Shown here one piece after another: positions 8,742-17,401 of a stretch of DNA of 64,000 nucleotides. Position numbers and translations under genes: made by a program. The DNA comes from Chloroflexota bacterium (GTDB lineage: Bacteria; Chloroflexota; Anaerolineae; UBA4142; SHND01). Under the pieces are notes generated by a model, which was not told the DNA's origin, did no database searches, and saw nothing but the letters and a program-made list of their open reading frames with translations. The first letter of the stretch is position 1. Each line of letters begins with the position of its first letter. The DNA is taken from assembly GCA_016209205.1 (NCBI GenBank), contig JACQWQ010000119.1:1-64000 (forward strand), read 5' to 3'.

Positions 8742-11474
8742 ATGAGCATAGACCTCCCAGCTCTGCCATATGAACGGATGCCGGTCGAGAGATTCGGCCC
8801 GATTCACACTGCTTTAATTCAACGCAACTTTCCCCCGAATTCGATCAAATCGAATTATGCTTTCACGTACAAGAAAGAAAGCCTCCTAGAACTAAATTGT
8901 GTCGCCTTTGCAGATACGATGCGATGGGATACAGACACATCTTCGGTTGCCGTTTACTATGACCCGAAAGAAAAGGTGCAAGATAGTCTGGCATTAGAAA
9001 AAATTGCAGTATCAGGTGCGCCAGTAGCACTCATTGGCAAAGCAAATACGGTTTCTCTATTCAAAATTACTGCTAATGGACAACCTAAAAGTACCTTGGT
9101 TCGTTCAGAAATTCCATACGAAGAAATACCATCTGTTTTTGAGCAGTACGCGCGCGACATCAATCCGACAAGAATTTTCGATGTCAAGCATGGATTAGCG
9201 CGGTTCGAGACACATGATTTTGCAGATATTGTTCCCCTACAGCTACGTCTATGGGCAGTTGAGGCAACGCGTGAGATACTGGGTGATCAATTCGATGCTG
9301 CTGCACAGGTGATTCGCCAAGAACTTGATCACCAAAATATCCAACACTTAGTTCCTAAACAACTTGATATCAAATTGGCGACGCGATTGCTTGGGGCTAT
9401 TATGCTTGCACATAAGGGAGCGTTGGAGTCTCTGCCTCAGGATCGTGATGTTTCCCTTTGGGAAATTCTCAATGCCGCGCATGCTAAATTCAGCGCCTAT
9501 TTTGATTTGAGACTCTTTGAAGAGTATCAAAGCCCAGTAGAACAAGCATATCCATATCTTCAGCAAGTCCGATATAGTAATGCCACACCGGATATATTGA
9601 ATGAATTGTATACCCGCGCGTTTCCGCGTGCTATCAGAAAGTCAGAAGGACGTTTTGCAACACCACTTCACCTGACTACGCGCATCCTACAAAATATTCC
9701 CATTGAGTTTATCCCTCCATCAGAACGCCTCATCGCAGACATTGCTTGCGGTTGGGGGAGTTTCCTTGTATCTGGATATGAACGGCTGCGTCGAATGTCT
9801 GACATGGAAGAGAGTGGACGAGCCTTAAGTGAGCATCTCTATGGCAATGATAAAGATGATTTTACTGGCGACTTGGCGAAGTTAGCATTGCTCCTTACTG
9901 CTTCGTCTGACCATTGGCAGGTAGAAAACTACGATGCTTTGACGAGCAAAAAGCGGCATAGAATCAAGCCAACCATCATGGTCGGTAATCCGCCATTTAA
10001 GGGCGACCGAAAGCAAAAGCAGATTACTTCCGAATCTGATGACCTAGAACGAACACGTACACAGGAAGCCGACAAGTTTCTTGAAGTTGCAATTGATCAA
10101 TTGCAACCCGGAGGATACTTGGCAATGATCATGCCCCAAAACTTTGGTGTTTCCCAAGCATCTCCCGAAACTCGGCGCCACCTTCTTGAAAACTGTGATA
10201 TTCAAGATCTCTGGGAATTTCCCACGGAGGTTTTCAAGGAAGAAGCGACGGTTACCTCTGTAGTTTTGTTCGCTCAAAAACGGGAACTGAACCATCGTGC
10301 ATTTTCTGGATTACCGGTTCGCACTCGAATGTTACAAAATCGAGAGGTGGACGATTTCAAGGTGGGGGGGGATTTTACAGCATCGGCACTCGCGCTAAAT
10401 CAAAGCGCTTGGAATTTGGAGTCAAGACCATCTAAACATTCCAAGACTACACATCAAATGAACTACTACTTCATTCTCTCCGAAAAGGAATGGAGCGAAG
10501 TTCACAGAAGCTCAATTCCGTGTTCACGCTTGGCAACAATTTTCCTAGGCATAATCAAGGGAACAAAACCTTTGAGGCCAGATTTTCCAGAACCAAAAGT
10601 TGTAAATTGGTTGGATTCTGCGGATGATGTTATGGAATTTTGGATCGACTATTCCAACAAGACAATAACCTATCCGAATGAACTGCAACGCCCTAGGCTG
10701 AAGAATAGAAAACTATTGGAAGATCCTAAAGTGCTAATGGTTGCTTTACCGAATACCAGTTGGGGTAAGCGCGCCAAAGTTGCGATTGAACGCAAGGGCT
10801 ATTTTGCATCCGAGAATTTTTGGGTCTTTGTGCCAAAGAATGATTCTGTTTCTCTTGAAGTGTTAGCGGCTGTATTAAGTTGGGATGTGAGTAATGCCTG
10901 GATCATTGAAGGCCTTAAGGCTCCAAAGATCCGTAAACAGACACTTGAATCAATTCCGTTTCCCCACCTTACGCCCAATGATTCTCAGCGCCTTACAAAC
11001 GCAGTTAAACAAATTGAGGATGCTATACAAAAAGGCAAAGACACGACTCGGTATCATCGTCTGATGGATGAGCTTTTGTTACATGCGTACGGATTAAGTG
11101 AATTGCAGTTTCGTCGTTTGCGCTCGGTTATGGAATGGGATAAGCGAACGCAGAAAATAATCGCACACAAAAGGCCAAGCCCAGAAGGGCTCTTCCGCGT
11201 GACAGGTCAGGTTGACCAGGTCAATGCCGATCAAGGGCACATCACACTCTGGTTCGATGGTATTCCCGGCACACACACTGTTCCTATCGTAGATTCGATG
11301 CCCGGCTGGATGCTGCGCGCGGGATCTGCCTTTCGTGCGGAAGTGTCTTACGAAGCATTACGCCATGAAAACTGGAGACAACTCAAGTGGTGGAATATTC
11401 GTCCCAAAGAATATAATTATCTGGCAGAGGACGAAGTTCTCTTGCGGCTTACAGAGGAACTTGCCATCGCCTAA
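8742..11474 (+). CDS. N6-adenine DNA methyltransferase, large (type IIG-like or stand-alone)
   Basis: The 910-residue protein contains methyltransferase motif I as DIACGWGSFL (from residue 333) and motif IV as NPPF (416-419), which identify an N6-adenine amino-methyltransferase of the gamma order. About 330 residues precede the catalytic core, and the part after about residue 580 resembles a target-recognition region (KAPKIRKQTLESIPFP) followed by a compact C-terminal domain. An N-terminal nuclease is possible, but no unambiguous PD-(D/E)xK motif was recognised. An 8-G run at 10364-10371 (residues 541-544) could slip. The gene is much more AT-rich than its neighbours, indicating transfer. Twelve bases separate it from the MBL-fold gene. 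DNA methylation is a firm call; restriction activity is not shown. Confidence 0.85.
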   Translation: MSIDLPALPYERMPVERFGPIHTALIQRNFPPNSIKSNYAFTYKKESLLELNCVAFADTMRWDTDTSSVAVYYDPKEKVQDSLALEKIAVSGAPVALIGKANTVSLFKITANGQPKSTLVRSEIPYEEIPSVFEQYARDINPTRIFDVKHGLARFETHDFADIVPLQLRLWAVEATREILGDQFDAAAQVIRQELDHQNIQHLVPKQLDIKLATRLLGAIMLAHKGALESLPQDRDVSLWEILNAAHAKFSAYFDLRLFEEYQSPVEQAYPYLQQVRYSNATPDILNELYTRAFPRAIRKSEGRFATPLHLTTRILQNIPIEFIPPSERLIADIACGWGSFLVSGYERLRRMSDMEESGRALSEHLYGNDKDDFTGDLAKLALLLTASSDHWQVENYDALTSKKRHRIKPTIMVGNPPFKGDRKQKQITSESDDLERTRTQEADKFLEVAIDQLQPGGYLAMIMPQNFGVSQASPETRRHLLENCDIQDLWEFPTEVFKEEATVTSVVLFAQKRELNHRAFSGLPVRTRMLQNREVDDFKVGGDFTASALALNQSAWNLESRPSKHSKTTHQMNYYFILSEKEWSEVHRSSIPCSRLATIFLGIIKGTKPLRPDFPEPKVVNWLDSADDVMEFWIDYSNKTITYPNELQRPRLKNRKLLEDPKVLMVALPNTSWGKRAKVAIERKGYFASENFWVFVPKNDSVSLEVLAAVLSWDVSNAWIIEGLKAPKIRKQTLESIPFPHLTPNDSQRLTNAVKQIEDAIQKGKDTTRYHRLMDELLLHAYGLSELQFRRLRSVMEWDKRTQKIIAHKRPSPEGLFRVTGQVDQVNADQGHITLWFDGIPGTHTVPIVDSMPGWMLRAGSAFRAEVSYEALRHENWRQLKWWNIRPKEYNYLAEDEVLLRLTEELAIA

Positions 11475-11486
11475 CCTTGATCCAAC

Positions 11487-12545
11487 ATGTCCCCACTCCG
11501 AATTGCATTCCTTGATGTAGGCCAAGGCGATACCACAGTCATCTATGATCCTGACTCGAAAGAAGCAGTCATTGTTGATTGTGCAAATTCGGTTTCGGCC
11601 CTTCAATTTTTGAAATCCGAAGGGATAACACGTCTCCGCGCGTTAGTTCTCACTCATCCTCATCTTGATCACTATGCAGCCGCAGTAACTCTTTTCGAGA
11701 ATTGTGGCGCTCACAATATTGTATGGGATGCTTGGATCATGAGATGGGACAAAGCCTTTGGAAGGATTCCAAGCATTCTCGTTGATGCAGACAGACATCC
11801 AGCGATGCTAGGCGATGACCGTGTACAGAAATCTGCGCTAACAAAACTTTACGCGTGGTCACGTCAAAGCGAGAACAAGAAAAAACACATTGAGCCGCAT
11901 CAACTTGCAAAAGTTCAGCGCATTACACAATCACTTGATTTCTTGCACCCACTTCATCCAGATGTGCAAGAGCTCTTTGAGACTGGTAATCTAAACAACT
12001 TGTCCTATGTCATCAAGGTGTCTGATGGTGAGAGTGCGTTGCTCGCAGGCGATATAGAACCAGCGGGATGGGAGTTCTTGCGCGCAAATCATCAAAACCT
12101 TCAGTCCGAGATCCTTAAATTTCCTCACCATGGCGGGGCGTGGGACGGGCAGAGTGTGGCAAATCTTCTTGATGAAGTGAAACCACAATTTGTGATTATT
12201 TCAGTTGGAACAAGAAATGCCTATAACCATCCCTCAGACGCCGTTTTCACAGAAATAAGACAACATCCAAAAACCCGATTGCTATGCACAGAGGCAACAC
12301 CAAAATGTGGACAGGATTTGGACATTCAGACAAAAGAGATTTTGTCATTGGTGAAAAAGAGAAATAAACTTGGAGCTTTGATAAGCCAGAGAGCTCGAGG
12401 ATGCCCCTGTGCGGGAACTATAATCGTTGAACTTGGCGACGAGGCAAAGGTGATCGATCCTGATATTCTATTCCATCAGCACCAGATTATCCGCTCCCAC
12501 CTGACAACTCCTCAATGCATCCCATTGGGTACTGCATGGTTATAA
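11487..12545 (+). CDS. ComEC-like metallo-beta-lactamase-fold hydrolase
   Basis: The 352-residue protein carries the metal-binding motif HPHLDH (residues 57-62), D189 in LLAGDIE and a HHGG motif at 214-217, as in the ComEC/Rec2-type MBL family, whose members act on nucleic acids or other phosphodiesters. The start FLDVGQGDTTVI is the family hallmark. A C-terminal segment with GCPCAGTIIVE and several cysteines follows. There are no membrane segments, so it is the stand-alone soluble form. It lies 12 bp downstream of the methyltransferase, shares its low GC and is followed by a terminator, so the two form a transcription unit. Nuclease function in defence or DNA processing is inferred. Confidence 0.85.
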   Translation: MSPLRIAFLDVGQGDTTVIYDPDSKEAVIVDCANSVSALQFLKSEGITRLRALVLTHPHLDHYAAAVTLFENCGAHNIVWDAWIMRWDKAFGRIPSILVDADRHPAMLGDDRVQKSALTKLYAWSRQSENKKKHIEPHQLAKVQRITQSLDFLHPLHPDVQELFETGNLNNLSYVIKVSDGESALLAGDIEPAGWEFLRANHQNLQSEILKFPHHGGAWDGQSVANLLDEVKPQFVIISVGTRNAYNHPSDAVFTEIRQHPKTRLLCTEATPKCGQDLDIQTKEILSLVKKRNKLGALISQRARGCPCAGTIIVELGDEAKVIDPDILFHQHQIIRSHLTTPQCIPLGTAWL

Positions 12546-12567
12546 ATGTCTCTCGACAAAGCAAAAT

Positions 12568-12605
12568 TCCGAATCCTTTCTTATACGGATTCGGATTTCT
12601 TTTTT
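12568..12605 (+). terminator. Rho-independent terminator of the methyltransferase-MBL cassette
   Basis: TCCGAATCC (12568-12576) pairs with GGATTCGGA (12587-12595), followed by a T-rich tail to 12605. It closes the cassette 23 bp after the MBL stop codon. Confidence 0.8.
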
Positions 12606-12669
12606 GAAGGAACCATTCTCCTTTCACCGTTGTATAAAAAGTGCAAACTTTTCCAATGGAGCAAATCTC

Positions 12670-13455
12670 ATGACCTGGCTCAAGTCCAGATTTTCGTGGC
12701 TGGCGTTAAATTTGTGCACCGCCGCAATCGTGGTCTTTGTCGTGACGCGCGGCGAATCCGATTGGAGCGCAACAAATCCGTTTGATCCCATGCTCGAAAG
12801 CGGGAAATGGGCGGTTCGTTTTCTGCTGATCTGTCTCGCCATGACGCCGCTGAATTCCTATTTCGGTTGGCGCAGCGTCATCAAACTGCGCAAGCCCGTC
12901 GGTTTGTGGGCGTTTGCGTTCGCGCTCGTGCACGTCGCGTATTTGATTCGCGAAGGGCGCTTGGACACGTTCCTGTATTTGATGCAGCAACCGTTCATCG
13001 CGTTGGGTGTGCTGGGCTTGGTTGTTCTCTCTGCGTTGGCGCTTACCTCGAACCGCTGGGCGATGCGACATTTGGGAAAATGGTGGAAACGGCTGCACCG
13101 GCTCGTCTGTGCGGCGGGCATCGCCGTCACGACCCATGCGGTCCTCGCGGCAACGATGAGCAAAAAGGTCATGGTGCGTGACCCGCGCTTTAATGTGGAA
13201 GGGTACGTGTATCTCGCCGTGCTCGTCGCATTGCTGGCAGTTCGTCTCCCCGTCCTGCGCCGCATCGTACAAGCCATCGCCGTGCGTGTGCGTCCACACG
13301 AAAAAGAAATTCCAATCGTACCCATTCTGCCCCGCGCTCCACGCGTACTGCCGCGAACATACTATCGCTACCCGCCAACGGTCTTGTCGAAAGAATTTTC
13401 TCGTGAGCGTAGGGCTGAAGTTTTGGAAAAGGAAATCGTCACGCACGACAACTAG
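12670..13455 (+). CDS. MsrQ-like ferric-reductase-type haem membrane protein
   Basis: The 261-residue protein has about six membrane helices and the ferric-reductase-like transmembrane domain, with candidate haem-ligand histidines in FALVHVAYL, RLHRLVC and TTHAVLA. MsrQ passes electrons from the quinone pool to the periplasmic methionine sulfoxide reductase MsrP. GGAG at 12658-12661 supports the ATG at 12670. No msrP is seen on either side, and the basic C-terminal tail of about 60 residues is longer than usual. An orphan MsrQ or another haem electron carrier are both possible. Confidence 0.75.
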   Translation: MTWLKSRFSWLALNLCTAAIVVFVVTRGESDWSATNPFDPMLESGKWAVRFLLICLAMTPLNSYFGWRSVIKLRKPVGLWAFAFALVHVAYLIREGRLDTFLYLMQQPFIALGVLGLVVLSALALTSNRWAMRHLGKWWKRLHRLVCAAGIAVTTHAVLAATMSKKVMVRDPRFNVEGYVYLAVLVALLAVRLPVLRRIVQAIAVRVRPHEKEIPIVPILPRAPRVLPRTYYRYPPTVLSKEFSRERRAEVLEKEIVTHDN

Positions 13456-13482
13456 GGCTGTGTCCGAGTCGCGTGTTGCCGA

Positions 13483-13552
13483 AAGACCCCAAGTGTTTTG
13501 CAACGAGATTGCTCATCGAATCGCGCAACGCGTCAAAAACACTTGGGGTCTT
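13483..13552. repeat. 17-bp inverted repeat between convergent genes
   Basis: AAGACCCCAAGTGTTTT at 13483-13499 pairs perfectly with 13536-13552. It lies between the MsrQ-like gene and the convergent GH20 gene. It may act as a bidirectional terminator, but no clear T-run follows on either strand. Confidence 0.6.
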
Positions 13553-13606
13553 GAGAACTTGGGCAGTGCCCTACCCGACAACCTTTAACCGCGACTCCTC
13601 CATTTT

Positions 13607-15463
13607 CTATTTTCTATACTCCTCTCGCGCTTTCTCCATCCACCCCACACTTTCCTCAAATCCCCCCGGACGATTGCGCGCGTCCCACAGCGTTTTGTAT
13701 TCCTTGATTAACGCGCGCAGGTCTTTGTCCAATGCGCGTTTCATCTCTGCCGCGCGTTTTCCATTTTTCTCGAACGCGAGAATGCCGCGCCGCGCGCCAT
13801 GGCGCGCCAAACGCACGCTGAATGCAAATTCGTGCTGAATCAATTCTCCGTCGCGCTGCGCCATGCGCGCGCGGGCGAGCGGTTTTGCCGCCTTGTCAAT
13901 GGCACGCAGCGCACGCACGAATCCTGCACGCGTTTGTCCCTCGATACTGCGAATTTCGTCGAGCGATTTATACATCACGCGAGCCAAGCCCGACGCATTG
14001 TGATAATGCACGCCGAGCGCGCGATATACATTGCCCAGCTCGTACGCCGCGCGTCCCATCACGCCCGCTTCATCGCGGAACGCAAATAGATCGAGCGCGC
14101 GCGGGAGATTCAAATCGCGATTGGCCGCCACGCCCCAGCTCAGCGCCGCGCCGTACGCCAATCCGAGATAACTGATCGGCAGCATTTGCCCGTGTCCCCA
14201 ATCGCCCCAATCGGTATTCAGCACGCCGATTGCGCCGTGTTTCAAGCCGTGCGCGGTCGCGTTGCGAATGTTTTCGATGGCATTGCCCGTGCGTCCGAGA
14301 ATCGAAATCCACGACGACGTGCCGGGACACACGTAAAAGGGAATGCCCGCGTGCGCGAATTGCGCGCCGTGCGCGTCGAACGGATGATTCGCTTCGTAAC
14401 CCCATTCCATGGCAATGACATCGTGCGGCAATTGCGAAATCAATTCGGGATGATGGGTGATAATGTCGCCCCAAAACATCATCGTCTTGCCGCGCGCCGC
14501 GACCTCCGCGTGAACTTGTTTCAAGAAATCGAGATACACCGCGCCGACGCCGCGCGCCTTCACTTCTGCTTTGCTTTTGCCCAAACCCAAATCAATCGTT
14601 TCGTCCAGACCGACGTTGAAATAACGCGATGAAAAATTCGGCAAGAGCTCGTCATACAAGCCGCGCAAAAAATCCAGCGTGCGCGGGTCGGTCGGATTCA
14701 GACCGAACGCGGACGGCGCCCACCAATGAATTTTCGTGTCGGCGTACCCTTCGGGAAATTCCGCGAGGTGCAAATACGCGGGATGCCGCAGCCAGCGGTG
14801 CGCATGTCCGAACGAATTTTGATTCGGCACCAGTTCGATGTAACGCGCCCGACAAAACGCGTCGAGCTGCAAAATATCTTGCGCGGTGAGCGGCGAAGCA
14901 TTTTCCCATACGACGCGATGCTGGCGATAGGCGAACGTGTGCTCGGTGTAAAGTTGAATTTGGTTGATCTTCCACGTCGCCAACAAATCAATCAGTTCAA
15001 ACAGCGTTTCGAGTTCCGGCACGCGCGTGCGGCTGACGTCCCACATCACGCCGCGATTTGGAAAATCGGGCGCGTCGGAAATAAAAAGACACGGGATTGA
15101 GTGATTGGGTGATTGGGTGAGGATTTGCATCAACGTGCAAACACCGTAGAAAATTCCGCGCGGCGACGGCGCGACGATTTCGACGCCCGCGCGCGTAATG
15201 TCGAGCGTATAACTTTCGGGCGATGCGTTCGCGTCGGGCGCAACGCGCAGTACAATCGCAGTCTCGGCGCCTTGCGTCGCACAGACAGTCAACCCCGTAC
15301 GCGCGTCACACTGCAATGCTTCTTGCAACCGTTCCGCCGTAAACAACAAATCTTGCGCGGGCGCGCCCAACAGCGCGATGGTTTTCCCCGATGCAATGAC
15401 GTACGTGCCGTGTTTCATTTCGAGATGGCGCGGCTGTGGAAGCCAAGTCAATTTCGTTGCCAT
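13607..15463 (-). CDS. GH20-type beta-N-acetylhexosaminidase
   Basis: The 618-residue protein has an N-terminal GH20b-like domain (about 1-130) and a TIM-barrel catalytic domain (about 135-450) with the GH20 Asp-Glu pair D287-E288 in NVGLDETIDLG, where Glu is the acid/base and Asp orients the substrate acetamido group. About 150 C-terminal residues are helical. No signal peptide is seen, so it would hydrolyse imported GlcNAc-containing sugars in the cytoplasm, in line with the cytosolic NamZ-like enzyme. A short-unit repeat lies in frame at 15093-15120 (TQSPNHSIP). It is preceded in the same operon by the double-GNAT gene. Confidence 0.88.
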   Translation of the reverse strand: MATKLTWLPQPRHLEMKHGTYVIASGKTIALLGAPAQDLLFTAERLQEALQCDARTGLTVCATQGAETAIVLRVAPDANASPESYTLDITRAGVEIVAPSPRGIFYGVCTLMQILTQSPNHSIPCLFISDAPDFPNRGVMWDVSRTRVPELETLFELIDLLATWKINQIQLYTEHTFAYRQHRVVWENASPLTAQDILQLDAFCRARYIELVPNQNSFGHAHRWLRHPAYLHLAEFPEGYADTKIHWWAPSAFGLNPTDPRTLDFLRGLYDELLPNFSSRYFNVGLDETIDLGLGKSKAEVKARGVGAVYLDFLKQVHAEVAARGKTMMFWGDIITHHPELISQLPHDVIAMEWGYEANHPFDAHGAQFAHAGIPFYVCPGTSSWISILGRTGNAIENIRNATAHGLKHGAIGVLNTDWGDWGHGQMLPISYLGLAYGAALSWGVAANRDLNLPRALDLFAFRDEAGVMGRAAYELGNVYRALGVHYHNASGLARVMYKSLDEIRSIEGQTRAGFVRALRAIDKAAKPLARARMAQRDGELIQHEFAFSVRLARHGARRGILAFEKNGKRAAEMKRALDKDLRALIKEYKTLWDARNRPGGFEESVGWMEKAREEYRK

Positions 15464-15515
15464 GTTGAAACCTCAATAATTTTTTTTTCGCGCAGAGACA
15501 CGCAGCAATTCCCCG

Positions 15516-16481
15516 TCACCCGTCACCCAATTCCTTCAGCAGCATTTGATAACTGCGGTGACGTTTGAAACCGAACCGTTCATAGTACGTCACGAGGTGC
15601 GTCCAATCAATGATGCAGCCGCGCACCCCGCGTTCGCGCAAATGTTTCAAGGTGGCGTCGAGCAGCGCGGAACCATAGCCCGCGCTGCGACGGTCCGCGC
15701 TCACGCCAATTGAACCCGCCTGTCCCCATGGGTGCGGCAGCGGCGACGGATAAAAGCGTTCGATGGGACGCTGTGAATCTTCCAACGTCACAATACAGCA
15801 CGCGTCAATTCCGCGTTCGCTTTCTAAAAGCATATAGTCCGAAATGCGCGCGCCGTCGCGCCGGTGCTGCTCGAATTCATAACGCCAGCGCCCGGGGAAC
15901 TCGCGTGCGAGAAACGCGTGCAGCGCGTCCGCGTCGCTTTCACGCGCGGGGCGCACGGTCACATCCAACGCGCGCAGAGCGGATGGCGAAACATAATCGC
16001 GCAAATCGAGTCCGAGGTCCCACGTTTCCGCGTTTTCATTCCGCGGGTGATAGCCGTGCGCGCGAAAAAAATCCGCGCCGAGTTCCGCCGCCGCGCCGGG
16101 CGCAAAGGGACGCAGCCCGCCGCCGAGCCGCGCCGTCGTGCAGCCCTGCGCGCGCAGCCACGCTTCCGCCCATTCCAGCAGCGCGCGTCCAATGCCGCGC
16201 GTTTGAAATTCCGGCGCAACCGCGAACGCGTCAATCCACCCGCTGTCGGGCGACGCGGCGCGCGGATCGTTTTGTAAAATGCTCGCGAGCACCACACCCG
16301 CGATTTGGTCGTCCACCCGCGCGAATTGTCCCACTTGCTTTGCGCCGAGACACGGGCGCGTATTGTACGCCCACGCGCGTTGTGACAACGCGAACGCGTC
16401 GCCGCACGCGCGCGTCCACACGTGCGCCGCCGACGCGAGGTCGGGTGAATCATTTGGATTTAGCAAAGAAAATTTGAACAT
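15516..16481 (-). CDS. Tandem double-GNAT N-acetyltransferase-like protein
   Basis: The 321-residue protein contains two GNAT folds: the first has AVAPEFQTRGIGRALLEWAE and the second has GVSADRRSAGYGSALLDATL, each with the R/Q-x-x-G-x-G/A acetyl-CoA loop. Both loops look intact. The ATG at 16481 is chosen over one three codons upstream, since MFKFSLL begins the first domain. It lies 52 bp upstream of the GH20 gene on the same strand, so a link to amino-sugar metabolism is possible but unproven. Double GNATs include mycothiol-synthase-like enzymes and uncharacterised acetyltransferases. Confidence 0.82.
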   Translation of the reverse strand: MFKFSLLNPNDSPDLASAAHVWTRACGDAFALSQRAWAYNTRPCLGAKQVGQFARVDDQIAGVVLASILQNDPRAASPDSGWIDAFAVAPEFQTRGIGRALLEWAEAWLRAQGCTTARLGGGLRPFAPGAAAELGADFFRAHGYHPRNENAETWDLGLDLRDYVSPSALRALDVTVRPARESDADALHAFLAREFPGRWRYEFEQHRRDGARISDYMLLESERGIDACCIVTLEDSQRPIERFYPSPLPHPWGQAGSIGVSADRRSAGYGSALLDATLKHLRERGVRGCIIDWTHLVTYYERFGFKRHRSYQMLLKELGDG

Positions 16482-16637
16482 GACACGCATCCAATTTTGG
16501 ACACAGATACCACAGGCGCCACAGATTTGAAGGGGTTTTTTCGCAAAAACCTTTGCGCTTTGGCGTGAGATTTGTGATGTACTGTGACAGTCTCAAGTCA
16601 GTCTTCATGAACGCTGTTCACCACCAGCAACGAAAAT

Positions 16638-16676
16638 CTCCCCTCGTCCCTTGGGAGAGGGGTCGGGGGTGAGGGG
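16638..16676. repeat. Dispersed GAGGGG-type hairpin repeat, copy 1
   Basis: This is a self-complementary element with core CCTTGGGAGAGGGG and end GTCGGGGGTGAGGGG. Related copies in the opposite orientation lie at 18930-18970 and 60506-60543. Confidence 0.75.
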
Positions 16677-16802
16677 TTATTTTCGAATCAGCGTAAAGGA
16701 CACACAACTGACACTATCCATAATATAATGGCATTGGGAGTCGGCGCAAAAAACATTCGCACATCGCCGCGTAAAGCGATCCCAAAGAAGGAGTGAAATA
16801 CC

Positions 16803-17000
16803 ATGAGTGTGCAAGAAATCGAAAATGCCATTACGCGTTTATCCAATGATGATGTCGCCGCGCTGCTGGCGTGGCTGGGAGAATATCACGCGCAATTGTG
16901 GGATGAACAGATTGAGCAAGATGCAGAAGCAGGGCGTCTTGATGCCCTCTTGGAGCAAGTAGACGAGGAATATGAAGCGGGCCTGAGTAAACCCTTATGA
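16803..17000 (+). CDS. Putative antitoxin of a type II module
   Basis: The 65-residue acidic protein (MSVQEIENAI at the start, EEYEAGLSKPL at the end) overlaps the next gene by four bases (ATGA) and ends in a short segment typical of antitoxins paired with RelE/ParE toxins. The start follows AAGGAG. It has no clear DNA-binding motif of its own. The call rests on gene arrangement and size. Confidence 0.65.
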   Translation: MSVQEIENAITRLSNDDVAALLAWLGEYHAQLWDEQIEQDAEAGRLDALLEQVDEEYEAGLSKPL

Positions 17001-17260
17001 GACATCGCACCCTGCCGCGCTTTTGGCGGCATTATGAGCAATTGCCAAAGGAAATCCAAGACTTGGCAGACAAGAATTTCAAATTGCTAAAAGCGAATCC
17101 GTACCATCCGTCGTTGCATCTCAAGAAAGTGAGCAGATCAAGACAGCTGTGGTCGGTCCGCGTTGGCGCAGATTATCGCGCATTGGGCAGGGAAAAACCC
17201 GATGGTATTTTGTGGTTTTGGATTGGACCACACGGCGAATATAACAAATTGATCAGTTAA
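16997..17260 (+). CDS. RelE/ParE-superfamily toxin-like protein
   Basis: The 87-residue basic protein has the RelE/ParE layout: an N-terminal helix pair (FWRHYEQLPKEIQDLADKNF), LKANPYHPSLHLKKV, then the strands WSVRVGADYRALG and LWFWIGPHGEYNKLI. Such proteins usually inhibit translation by mRNA cleavage or poison gyrase. It overlaps the upstream small acidic gene by four bases, the usual antitoxin-toxin order. Activity cannot be judged from sequence. Confidence 0.78.
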   Translation: MRHRTLPRFWRHYEQLPKEIQDLADKNFKLLKANPYHPSLHLKKVSRSRQLWSVRVGADYRALGREKPDGILWFWIGPHGEYNKLIS

Positions 17261-17265
17261 TCTTT

Positions 17266-17397
17266 ATGATGCGCGACTCCTACCCCAACTGCTACGTCAC
17301 ACCGATTCGACAGCAAATACACTATCTCACCGATTTCAAGGAAGAATTGAAAGAGGTCAAAGAACCTGTGTTTGAGCGGACACAGGAGTTTGCATAA
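17266..17397 (+). CDS. Small ORF of 43 residues after the toxin gene
   Basis: An open frame starts at ATG 17266, five bases after the toxin stop codon, and encodes 43 residues with an acidic helical C-terminal half (DFKEELKEVKEP). It ends four bases before the next gene. No family is recognised. It may be a third gene of the toxin-antitoxin unit, a remnant, or non-coding. Confidence 0.35.
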   Translation: MMRDSYPNCYVTPIRQQIHYLTDFKEELKEVKEPVFERTQEFA

Positions 17398-17401
17398 TCC
17401 C

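Noticed and set aside
12546-12785. Short plus-strand frame between the MBL and MsrQ-like genes
   Set aside because: It runs through the terminator and overlaps the MsrQ-like gene in another frame.
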